DNA from: Sphingobacterium sp. UGAL515B_05
GTDB lineage: Bacteria; Bacteroidota; Bacteroidia; Sphingobacteriales; Sphingobacteriaceae
Reading direction: 5' to 3'
DNA: 64,000 nucleotides
Assembly: GCF_033097525.1 (NCBI RefSeq)
Contig: NZ_CP109907.1
Span: 3,658,001 to 3,722,000 of the forward strand
Shown: positions 39,248-47,340 of the stretch, in pieces
Layout: the number at the start of each line of letters is the position of its first letter
Position numbering within the stretch: position 1 is the stretch's first letter
Notes under the pieces: model-generated
What the model saw: the letters and a program-made list of their open reading frames with translations, nothing else
The model's database searches: none
What the model was told of the DNA's origin: nothing
Program-made: the position numbers and the translations under genes

Positions 39248-41734
39248 TTGATGATGAGATTATTACTGCGTACAACTTATTTTTTGTTTCTTTTATTCCT
39301 ACTTGTTCCGGGCAATTCGTGCGGACAGTCTTCACGCCAATCCTTCCTGTTGGAGAAAAACTGGCGTTTTTTTCAGGGTGAGGTTGTTCATGGAGAATCA
39401 GTAACATTGGATGATAAGGCCTGGAAAAAGGTCACTGTACCGCATGATTGGGCTATTTTCGGGCCCTTTGACCGGTCACACGATCTGCAGGATGTTGCGG
39501 TGACACAGAATGGAGAGAAAAAGGCAACAGTAAAAACGGGCCGTACTGGCGGTTTGCCTTATGTGGGGGTGGGTTGGTATCGTACCAAATTTGATATTCC
39601 ACAATTCAATCCCTTCAATAAACGCGTGGTCCTGAAATTTGATGGTGCAATGAGTGAAGCCCGGGTCTATGTCAATGGAAAGGAAGCCTGCTTTTGGCCC
39701 TATGGTTACAATGCTTTTCATTGTGATGTGACCGAATTGCTACATCCGGACGGGATGAATAATACAGTTGCTGTGCGGTTGGAAAATAAAGCGCAGTCAT
39801 CACGCTGGTATCCCGGTGCTGGACTTTATCGCAATGTGCATGTAATCGTGACGGAGAAGATCCATGTACCTGTTTGGGGCACGTATATCACGACGCCTTT
39901 TGTATCGGACAGTCTAGCCTCAGTTAAGCTTGAAACCAGTTTAAAGAATGCCGATGGCAAGTTGGTACGAATGGTAACTGCGATTTTGGATGCGGCGGGG
40001 CAGGTGGTTGCGCAGAAGGAAAACCAACAAAAACTAAATTATGGCAAGCCTTTCGTGCAAAATCTTGAAGTGCTAAACCCTGCCCTCTGGAGCCCCGAAC
40101 ATCCAAATCTGTATCGGGCCTCCACGCAAGTATTTGTAGACGGCAAATTGACAGACAGTTTTGAAACCCGTTTTGGGATTCGGGAGGTTCGTATTATTGC
40201 CGACCGGGGATTTATGTTAAATGGAAAAATCCGAAAGTTTCAGGGTGTATGTAATCATCACGATCTTGGACCATTGGGGGCTGCAATCAATGTTTCGGCT
40301 CTTCGTTATCAATTGGAATTACTCAAAGATATGGGCTGCGATGCCATTCGTACGGCACATAATATGCCGGCTCCGGAATTAGTTGCCTTATGTGACGAAT
40401 TGGGCTTTATGCTGATGATTGAACCTTTTGACGAATGGGATATTGCGAAATGTAAAAATGGATATCATCGATTTTTTGCGGATTGGGCCGAACGGGATAT
40501 GGTCAACATGATTCGTCATTTTAGAAATAACCCTGCTGTCGTGATGTGGAGCATTGGAAATGAAGTGCCCACACAATGCAGTGCTGAAGGCTATAAAGTA
40601 GCTTCGTTTTTACAGGATATATGCCATCGTGAGGATCCGTCCCGACCAGTGACCTGCGGTATGGATCAGGTAAGCTGTGTGCTGGAAAATGGTTTTGCTA
40701 GTCTGTTGGATGTTCCGGGATTAAACTATCGCGCGCACCGTTACGAAGAGGCGTATGCCCGATTACCCCAAAATCTAGTGTTGGGTTCGGAAACGGCATC
40801 AACAGTGAGCTCAAGGGGCGTTTATAAATTTCCGGTGCTAAAAAAAGGTGATATGTTGTATTCCGATCATCAGTCGTCTTCTTACGATATGGAATATTGC
40901 TCTTGGTCCAACCTTCCGGATGAGGATTTTGCCTTGGCGGAAGATCATCATTGGACCATGGGGCAATTTGTCTGGACAGGCTTTGATTATCTTGGCGAAC
41001 CTTCCCCTTACGATACAGATGCCTGGCCCAACCATAGTTCCATGTTCGGTATTATTGATCTGGCGAGCATTCCCAAAGACCGTTATTATCTGTACCGAAG
41101 TTTATGGAATAGAAATGAGCATACCCTGCATATACTTCCACATTGGACATGGCCTGAGCGTGTGGGAAAAGAAACCCCTGTCTTCGTGTACACAGATTAT
41201 CCAAGTGCCGAACTTTTTATCAATGGGAAAAGTCAGGGAATACAGCGCAAGAGTAAGGCTTCTTCACAGGAGCGTTACCGCCTCATGTGGATGAATACGG
41301 TATACGAACCCGGAGAAGTCAAAGTCGTAGCTTACGATGAATCTGGAAAACCAGCGGCCGAAAAAATAATCCGTACGGCGGGAAAACCCTTCAGGATTGA
41401 AATGGATGCAGTTCATGATTCCATTTCTGCTGATGGCCGTGCATTAGCCTACATCCCTGTCAAAGCAGTGGACAAAGCGGGGAACCTCTGCCCACGGGCC
41501 GCAGAACTGATCCAATTTGACGTAGTTGGCGATGGTACATTTAAAGCCTTGGCTAACGGTGATCCAACCAATCTGGAGGCTTTTCATAAACCGCAGATGC
41601 ATTTATTCAATGGACAGCTTACCTTGATTGTTCAGGCAGGCGAAAAATCGGGAAAGATTCAGATCAAGGCGAAATGCAGAGGTTTAAAAGAGGGGGTATT
41701 AACTGTACAGACCGTAAATTCTAAAACGTTTTGA
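39248..41734 (+). CDS. GH2 beta-galactosidase
   Basis: An 828-aa protein with signal peptide (LLVPGNSCGQ, cut near 26; a lipobox reading at Cys is possible). GH2 order: sugar-binding jelly roll (about 30-210), Ig-like domain (about 215-320), barrel (about 330-620) with acid/base Glu439 in WSIGNEVP and nucleophile Glu515 in LGSETAST, and C-terminal beta domains (DUF4982-like near 640-720). Such enzymes release galactose from the non-reducing end of galacto-oligosaccharides, completing the work of GH53. Last gene of the galactan locus. Confidence 0.93.
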   Translation: MMMRLLLRTTYFLFLLFLLVPGNSCGQSSRQSFLLEKNWRFFQGEVVHGESVTLDDKAWKKVTVPHDWAIFGPFDRSHDLQDVAVTQNGEKKATVKTGRTGGLPYVGVGWYRTKFDIPQFNPFNKRVVLKFDGAMSEARVYVNGKEACFWPYGYNAFHCDVTELLHPDGMNNTVAVRLENKAQSSRWYPGAGLYRNVHVIVTEKIHVPVWGTYITTPFVSDSLASVKLETSLKNADGKLVRMVTAILDAAGQVVAQKENQQKLNYGKPFVQNLEVLNPALWSPEHPNLYRASTQVFVDGKLTDSFETRFGIREVRIIADRGFMLNGKIRKFQGVCNHHDLGPLGAAINVSALRYQLELLKDMGCDAIRTAHNMPAPELVALCDELGFMLMIEPFDEWDIAKCKNGYHRFFADWAERDMVNMIRHFRNNPAVVMWSIGNEVPTQCSAEGYKVASFLQDICHREDPSRPVTCGMDQVSCVLENGFASLLDVPGLNYRAHRYEEAYARLPQNLVLGSETASTVSSRGVYKFPVLKKGDMLYSDHQSSSYDMEYCSWSNLPDEDFALAEDHHWTMGQFVWTGFDYLGEPSPYDTDAWPNHSSMFGIIDLASIPKDRYYLYRSLWNRNEHTLHILPHWTWPERVGKETPVFVYTDYPSAELFINGKSQGIQRKSKASSQERYRLMWMNTVYEPGEVKVVAYDESGKPAAEKIIRTAGKPFRIEMDAVHDSISADGRALAYIPVKAVDKAGNLCPRAAELIQFDVVGDGTFKALANGDPTNLEAFHKPQMHLFNGQLTLIVQAGEKSGKIQIKAKCRGLKEGVLTVQTVNSKTF

Positions 41735-41909
41735 CCGTAATAATATATACTTATATGAGCTCCCGATAATCGTATTAATCTTGGCCAAAATAGGATTATT
41801 CTTGGTCCGTGCTTGGATAATTACATCGAAGTATTGATAGCCGTAAAAAGAATAAAGATTGAGCAACTTAGTCGCTGCTCCATCTTTATGTAAATAGTCT
41901 GGTAGGATC

Positions 41910-42280
41910 TTATTTGTCTCTCACACAACGGATGGCCAATTGACCATTTTGGTGATAAGGTTGCATCGTAATGTCACTATTGGTAATGATCACTGCGGTT
42001 GTTGCGGCTCCACCACCGGCCGTAGTAGCCCAATATCCTCCTATTGCACCTTAGGGAAAGTTTTGCCCTGTGCAACGGCTACAGCAACAAAGGTATAGGC
42101 TCCTGCAGGCAAATTGATATTCCAGCTGGCGCCAGCCGAATAGCTGAGCTGGCCTGATGTACCTTTGTAATTACCGGCAGCATCATAGGCTGCTATTTGA
42201 TAGATGGCGCCATTGTCCAAATTAACCGGAGTACTTGCAGCGCGTGTCGAAGCTGATAAACCTTTTGATGCTAAATTGTT
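41910..42280 (-). pseudogene. Broken fragment of a fimbrillin-like protein gene
   Basis: Translating the minus strand gives a coherent fragment (IYQIAAYDAAGNYKGTSGQL, then INLPAGAYTFVAVAVAQG) that stops at a TAG (42041-42043); after a frame change near 42045-42055 the same protein continues (GGYWATTAGGG ... GQLAIRCVRDK) to a stop at 41910-41912. The N-terminal part is absent: upstream of 42280 the frame is closed. The pattern resembles the intact fimbrillin-like gene at 59818. The remaining stretch 41735-41909 holds no gene I can support. A frameshifted and truncated relic, not expressed as a whole protein. Confidence 0.7.
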
Positions 42281-42402
42281 TCATCCTGTTTGCGCTGTTA
42301 ACGTGGCTTGTACCACAAGTTCATCATTAAATTGAGCAATGACAGTTTGTGAAGATTGGATTGGGTAGATGTAAGGATCCTGTTTTCTGTCGATTGTTTA
42401 AG

Positions 42403-42621
42403 TTTCGGATCAATGCCCCAAATCTTAGAAGCACCGAATTGGAGTTTTGCGCAATGGTCTTTCTCAACTTTTCGACAAAAAATATTTCGGAATATACCTT
42501 TGTGACAATACGGGCGGTACAGGTCCGTAAAAATAGGCTGCGAAAGAAATTCGATATCCCTTCGGATGTGGATTTCAATAATTAGATGCGTGAGCTGGTG
42601 GATAAAACAGACCAAATCTAG
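42403..42621 (+). pseudogene. Broken copy of the stand-alone HTH gene
   Basis: The + strand encodes TELEFCAMVFLNFSTKN, YTFVTIRAVQVRKNRLRKK and SDVDFNN, matching the intact HTH protein at 62265 nearly residue for residue over about 60 residues. The conserved Trp after DFNN is replaced by TAG (42583-42585), followed by MRE..., so it is interrupted. The N-terminal 35 residues of the intact copy are missing. It lies head-to-head with the broken fimbrillin fragment. No open upstream start with homology is visible. Beyond it, 42622-42738 shows only AT-rich DNA. Confidence 0.8.
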
Positions 42622-42738
42622 GCCCGAAACTAACGGCAATACACTTATTTTTTCAGAACTTTCTATATCTTGCAGCGATTTTAGTAACGATAAATCTATT
42701 GGTAGGCAATATTGATCTGCTAAATTCATCACATTCCT

Positions 42739-43518
42739 ATGAAACTGACTTCGGATTTTACAGCTTTACATCGGTGCATGCCGCTCTTTGCAGCTGTTGT
42801 ACTGAGCGGCTTTTTAATCGCGGGCTTTGCCGCCGATTATCCGATCAACTTAATAGCGCTGGTATGGGCTTTATGTTTTGGCTATTTGCTTTTCTTTAGA
42901 AACAATATGGCTCTCTTATTTAAGCTAGAAGATCTCAGTTACGAAAATGGACAATTTCATGTGGAAGGAAGTTCAGCCTGGTTTACAGTTACGGATATTG
43001 CGTTGATTGATGATCTGAGAGGTAAAATTACCAAAATTAATCTGTTGGATGGACGTACCTATTATGTAAAGTTAATGCATAGCGACTACCGTTCTTTATT
43101 CGATAAAGATTGGGATGAAGTTGATTTTGTCCAACAGACGGATCTCAAGCTCAACATGGATAAGAAAAAGCTGATCTTAAGCAATCGTTTTGTTCCAGAA
43201 TTGACTTTTTCATTTATTATGTGCCCCCTCGTATTTTTCAATGTAGGGTATCCCGTAAATCTATGTGTCGCTATTTTTATAGTCAATCAGTTTATCGTGA
43301 TTTTTTTAATAAAAAAATCGTGGATGAAGTTCTGTGCCCAAGATCTTATCTATAACAATACAAGATTTTATAGGCCGAGTACAGGTGAAGAATTTGTTAA
43401 AACCGATATTGAAGATATCAAAGATTATAAAAATGGAATGACAAGAATAATACTCAACAATGGCGACACGTTCTATGTCAAGTTTCCGAATAATTTATAT
43501 AGAAACCTGATTGAATAG
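42739..43518 (+). CDS. Membrane protein with internal duplication, unknown function
   Basis: A 259-aa protein made of two copies of one unit: two membrane helices followed by a beta-rich soluble part. Copy 1 ends LEDLSYENGQFHV ... INLLDGRTYYVKLMHSDYRSLF; copy 2 ends CAQDLIYNNTRFYR ... IILNNGDTFYVKFPNNLYRNLI. Helices lie near residues 14-30, 37-52, 152-167 and 172-190. Family not recognised; the soluble parts resemble PH-like membrane-associated modules in pattern only. Its last codons are part of the 68-bp repeat (43481-43548) that recurs at 55215, so the 3' end marks the left edge of the inserted island. Confidence 0.7.
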   Translation: MKLTSDFTALHRCMPLFAAVVLSGFLIAGFAADYPINLIALVWALCFGYLLFFRNNMALLFKLEDLSYENGQFHVEGSSAWFTVTDIALIDDLRGKITKINLLDGRTYYVKLMHSDYRSLFDKDWDEVDFVQQTDLKLNMDKKKLILSNRFVPELTFSFIMCPLVFFNVGYPVNLCVAIFIVNQFIVIFLIKKSWMKFCAQDLIYNNTRFYRPSTGEEFVKTDIEDIKDYKNGMTRIILNNGDTFYVKFPNNLYRNLIE

Positions 43519-43548
43519 TATGGTGTTTGTTTGAGGTATTAGTCAACG
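43481..43548. repeat. Left copy of a 68-bp direct repeat flanking the fucose island
   Basis: Matches 55215-55282 at 64 of 68 positions; all four differences are T here and C in the right copy. The repeat spans the last 11 codons of the membrane-protein gene, the intergenic DNA and the last bases of a converging HxlR-type gene (reverse strand reads ...GTTGACTAA here, GTTGGCTGA on the right). The right copy continues into the intact HxlR gene, the left copy belongs to the intact membrane-protein gene. Confidence 0.9.
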
Positions 43549-43664
43549 TCTGTTTGGTAAATGCAAATATAAATTCAATAAATGCGATAAATGAGGTATT
43601 GAAAGTGTGTGGAAGCTTTTATTTTTAGCGAATTGATCATTCATTATAAAATTAATCTAGCATC

Positions 43665-45164
43665 ATGAAAGCATATACCCTATGGGCACTTTTATTTGTT
43701 ATGGGCTGTTTCTCAAGTACAGCCCAAGAACTGTTACCGGCCACCAAACCTTCAAAAGCCCAACAATTGATGATCAAACGTGGCTATGGTATGTTTGTGC
43801 ATTTTGGTGTCAATACATTTGCGGATATGGAATGGTCAGATGGCAGCATTCCCGTAGAAAAATACAATCCCACAAATCTTGATCCCGACCAATGGGTGCG
43901 GGTGGCTCGTGATGCAGGTTTTAGGTATGTGCTGCTCATCACCAAGCATCACGATGGCTTCTGTCTCTGGAATAGTAAATATACCGATTACGATGTTGCC
44001 TCCACAGCAGTAAAAACCGATGTCGTCAAAGCTGTTGCCGATGCCTGCAAAAAGTACGGACTCGAATTTGCAATCTATTATTCGTTGTGGGACCGACATG
44101 CACCAGTGTACAAAGACAAGGATCCTCAAAAATATATCGACTATATGAAGAACCAGCTTACTGAGCTTTTTACAAATTATGGCCAGATCTGTGAATTGTG
44201 GTTAGATGGTGGATGGGATCGGGAACCAAAAGACTGGGGGATTGATCAGCTCTACAAACTTGTGAAAAGTTATAATCCGAATTGTGCTTTCAGTGTTAAC
44301 CATACCATTGTTAATGAAGAGGGGAAAAGAAAATTCACGCTGCCATCTGCAATGACGGAAGACAATAAGTATTATTTTCACTATTTTCCCTCGGACTTCA
44401 GGTTGTGGGATCCGCAACTGATTACGAGATACGACAAAAAGCAATACCTGCATAATGGTAAGTCTTATTACCTGCCTTTTGAGCATACAATCTGCTTAAG
44501 CAGCAGATGGAACTGGTTTCAAAAATCAAAAGAGCTTCCCGTCAGAAACATCGACGAATTGGAGGAGCTGTTCTATTGGTCGACATACAATGATAATAGT
44601 TTGGTGATCAATGTGCCACCAGACCAGACTGGACAGATTAGAGAATATGAGGCCAATACAGTGATCGAACTTGGCAAAAGATTAGGAATCCAAAAGAATA
44701 AATCTCTCCCCCAAAATGGAGAATTTATTTCGGCGCTCAGACCTGCATCTGCGAGCTCAACGCTGGAAGAGACGGGGGGACGCTATGAAGCTTCGGCTGT
44801 TACTGACGGTAAATTAAATAGCCGCTGGGCTGCAGCAGACACCTTGGCCACACTCGAAATAAGTCTTGACCCGACGAAACGTTTTAATAAAATATCGATT
44901 TTTGAATATCAAGATACCAAAGAGTTAAACGATGGCTTTTCTAATATCCGTAACAACCGGATTGAGGAATATTGTATTCAAATTTGGGAAGGGGGCCGGT
45001 GGAAAACCATCTACCTAGGCACGACTTCGATGGAAGATTGCAAGGTAATCAGGTTTCCTCGACATTATCAGTCCGCAAAGCTGCGGTTAAAAGTATTAAA
45101 AGCAAAAGGGCTGCCCTCTATTTATGAACTCAATGTAATTGATATGCCTTTAACGGTCTCGTGA
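43665..45164 (+). CDS. GH29 alpha-L-fucosidase
   Basis: A 499-aa protein with N-terminal signal (LLFVMGCFSSTAQ; a lipobox at Cys15 or cleavage after TAQ). The GH29 barrel (about 30-340) shows GMFVHFGVNTFADMEW, ITKHHDGFCLW, and the nucleophile Asp181 in ELWLDGGW. The C-terminal about 130 residues form an F5/8-type beta-sandwich (ASSTLEETGGRYEASAVTDG), likely a carbohydrate-binding domain. It removes alpha-linked fucose from glycans. First gene of the island, on the same strand as the ECF/FecR/SusC/SusD set but 300 nt ahead of it. Confidence 0.93.
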   Translation: MKAYTLWALLFVMGCFSSTAQELLPATKPSKAQQLMIKRGYGMFVHFGVNTFADMEWSDGSIPVEKYNPTNLDPDQWVRVARDAGFRYVLLITKHHDGFCLWNSKYTDYDVASTAVKTDVVKAVADACKKYGLEFAIYYSLWDRHAPVYKDKDPQKYIDYMKNQLTELFTNYGQICELWLDGGWDREPKDWGIDQLYKLVKSYNPNCAFSVNHTIVNEEGKRKFTLPSAMTEDNKYYFHYFPSDFRLWDPQLITRYDKKQYLHNGKSYYLPFEHTICLSSRWNWFQKSKELPVRNIDELEELFYWSTYNDNSLVINVPPDQTGQIREYEANTVIELGKRLGIQKNKSLPQNGEFISALRPASASSTLEETGGRYEASAVTDGKLNSRWAAADTLATLEISLDPTKRFNKISIFEYQDTKELNDGFSNIRNNRIEEYCIQIWEGGRWKTIYLGTTSMEDCKVIRFPRHYQSAKLRLKVLKAKGLPSIYELNVIDMPLTVS

Positions 45165-45467
45165 TCCAACATATATTCATCATACGGACACGTATTTAAT
45201 GTGGGACTTCATTATGCCCGCAGTTAATCTTGTTTGGATTTTAAGCAGCTCCGCCATCGGTTTTTCTTTTCGTTTTTTGTGCTTGACGAGTAACCATTTA
45301 CCCAAAAGTTCCTTGGGGGATGTAGTGGTTACAATTTTGATAGATAGTCTGTCAAATTTGTACAAGATCTTGCACGATGCGCAATTTAATGTTATATTAA
45401 CATCACAATTATACCTTTGTATAAATCTTCTAGAAATCCCATAAAGCGTAAATATAATCAATGCGTC

Positions 45468-46013
45468 ATGAAAGAACTGTCTGATAAGGAACTGTTTGAT
45501 CTTGTGAAAGAAAACAATACACAGGCATTTTCCGTGTTGTTTGATCGCTATGGCCATACTTTATTAAGCTTTATCTTGAAGCGTATCGGTTCGATTACAG
45601 ATGCCGAAGATATCCTTCAGGATGTTTTTGCATCTCTCTGGAACCGGCGTCATAAAATTCAAATTGAGGATTCGATCTATCCCTATCTCTTCAAAGCGGC
45701 CAAATATGAGGTAATTGACTGGATGACGCGCGATCAAAAGCGGATTATGCATTTTGAACGTCTTGTGCTTCCATTAGAAAATGAACCTGTCGGTACAAGT
45801 AACTGCGATGAGAAATTGATGGTGAAAGAACTATCCTTTATGCTGGATAATGAAATTTCCAAAATGCCTACAACCATGCAGTCGGCATTTAATCTCAGTC
45901 GTGTGGAAGGTCTGAGCATCAAAGAAATCGCTTTCCGATTATCCATATCTGAACAGACGGTAAAGAATAATATCTCGCTGGCTCTGAGTCGATTAAAGCT
46001 TAAGGCAAAATAA
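45468..46013 (+). CDS. ECF-type RNA polymerase sigma-70 factor (fucose locus)
   Basis: About 181 aa from ATG 45468 (MKELSDKELFD); the longer frame from TTG 45417 lacks family support. Region 2: SVLFDRYGHTLLSF, ITDAEDILQDVFASLWNRR (about residues 18-60). Region 4: MPTTMQSAFNLSRVEGLSIKEIA then SEQTVKNNISLALSRLK (about 125-178). A TACCTTTG element at 45412-45419 fits a -7 box 49 nt upstream, though its -33 partner is weak. Of the stretch 45165-45467 the rest holds no supportable gene. Partner of the FecR at 46065, expected to drive this locus when fucosylated glycan binds its SusC. Confidence 0.9.
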   Translation: MKELSDKELFDLVKENNTQAFSVLFDRYGHTLLSFILKRIGSITDAEDILQDVFASLWNRRHKIQIEDSIYPYLFKAAKYEVIDWMTRDQKRIMHFERLVLPLENEPVGTSNCDEKLMVKELSFMLDNEISKMPTTMQSAFNLSRVEGLSIKEIAFRLSISEQTVKNNISLALSRLKLKAK

Positions 46014-46064
46014 AAGTCATTTTTTTTCGGTACCACGCCAAGTTATCTGAGGTTATATTAATAT

Positions 46065-47168
46065 ATGACAGAAGATAATCAGAGAGAGCAGGCTCAAAAA
46101 TTGCTAAAGAAATATCTCAAAGGAGAATGCAATCCGGAAGAAGAACGGATGGTGATCGAATGGTTCTTTTCATTTGAGGAGGAACCGATACTGCCAATGG
46201 AAGAAAAAGAGGCCGTATTGGGACGCTCCAAAAAGGCACTGCTGCACAAATTTGAAAGCGAAGTTAATACGGCAAAATCTACCCGGAAGCTATTTACCTG
46301 GAAACGGATGGCTATCGCGGCTTCAATTCTCTTTGCATTAACGACAACTGTAATACTGCTAAAACAGAAACCGACAACCACTGTGAAACAGATTGCCGCA
46401 ATCACTGCGGATACCTCGGGCATGTTCAAAAATGATATTCTTCCGGGTGGACGGTTTGCGAAGCTTTCCAATGCAAGTGGACAGACCCAGCTATTGGGAA
46501 ATGAAAATCAGGATGAAAATAGCAGTCCGGCTGAGTTTAAAGGAAACCTTACGTTGGAAGTGCCGATGGCGGGTACCTATAGCCTTGTATTGAGCGACGG
46601 AACAACAGTCTGGTTAAATGCGGCTTCTAAATTAGAGTATCCAGATCAATTCGCTGGCAATGAACGCAGGGTGAAATTGGTCGGTGAAGCCTTTTTTAAG
46701 GTTGCCAAAGATGCCAGCAAACCCTTCCGTATCGAAGTCGAAAACTCCGTCATTGAAGTACTCGGCACCAGCTTTAACGTAAATGCCTACCACAAAGAAA
46801 TTAGTACCTCGCTGGTCGAAGGGAAAGTCAAAATTATAAGCCAAGGGCACGAAGCTTATCTTTCTCCGGGCAATGAAGCGATCGTCAGTACCAATAATAT
46901 ACGTATACAACCAGCAGACATACAGAAGAACACGGCATGGCAGCGTGGTGAATTTCTGCTTGATGGCAATAGCTTGGAGGAGATTATCAGTCAGGTTTCG
47001 CGTTGGTACAATGTGGATTTCGTCAATGCAGAAGAGATTATTGCACTCGACAATCGTTTCAGTGGAACACTTAGTCGTGACGCTAGACTTTCAGAAGTAT
47101 TGAAAATTCTGGCTTATACCACAAATCGAAAGTTTGAGATCGAGGGACGGCAGATATTCATTCGTTAA
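46065..47168 (+). CDS. FecR family anti-sigma factor (fucose locus)
   Basis: A 367-aa protein. Cytoplasmic sigma-binding part (about 1-80, with KKYLKGECNPEEERMVIEW), a membrane helix (about 83-101, MAIAASILFALTTTVILL), the FecR domain (about 165-260, LSDGTTVWLNAASKLEYP and LVGEAFFKVAKDASKPF) and the C-terminal DUF4974 domain (about 300-367, DGNSLEEIISQVSRWYNVDF). Starts 51 nt after the sigma factor and ends 172 nt before the STN-SusC, with a perfect hairpin in that gap. Role as in the mannan locus. Confidence 0.92.
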   Translation: MTEDNQREQAQKLLKKYLKGECNPEEERMVIEWFFSFEEEPILPMEEKEAVLGRSKKALLHKFESEVNTAKSTRKLFTWKRMAIAASILFALTTTVILLKQKPTTTVKQIAAITADTSGMFKNDILPGGRFAKLSNASGQTQLLGNENQDENSSPAEFKGNLTLEVPMAGTYSLVLSDGTTVWLNAASKLEYPDQFAGNERRVKLVGEAFFKVAKDASKPFRIEVENSVIEVLGTSFNVNAYHKEISTSLVEGKVKIISQGHEAYLSPGNEAIVSTNNIRIQPADIQKNTAWQRGEFLLDGNSLEEIISQVSRWYNVDFVNAEEIIALDNRFSGTLSRDARLSEVLKILAYTTNRKFEIEGRQIFIR

Positions 47169-47250
47169 TACAATTCAGTTTTTAACAATTAAAATTTATA
47201 AAATATGATATAACCAGACGAATTAACCAAAAGGTCCAATACAATAGAAA

Positions 47251-47272
47251 AGGGGATGTTGACGCATCCCCT
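47251..47272 (+). other. Perfect 8-bp hairpin in the SusC leader of the fucose locus
   Basis: AGGGGATG (47251-47258) pairs with CATCCCCT (47265-47272) around a 6-nt loop. It lies between FecR and SusC. The following DNA (GTTGTAAAGAGCC) has no T tract, so simple termination is unlikely; leader regulation or differential mRNA decay fits better. Confidence 0.7.
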
Positions 47273-47340
47273 GTTGTAAAGAGCCAAATTTATTGAAGTA
47301 CGAATTCTATAGATTATTAAACCCTTAACAATTCAAAGTT

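Noticed and set aside
42298..42732. A 144-codon minus-strand frame
   Set aside because: It is the antisense of the broken HTH copy; the + strand homology explains the region.
45180..45557. A minus-strand frame before the fucose sigma factor, considered as a mobility-gene remnant at the island
   Set aside because: It runs into the sigma gene on the other strand and matches no transposase or integrase motif I can recognise. The + strand frame at 45199 is equally unsupported.
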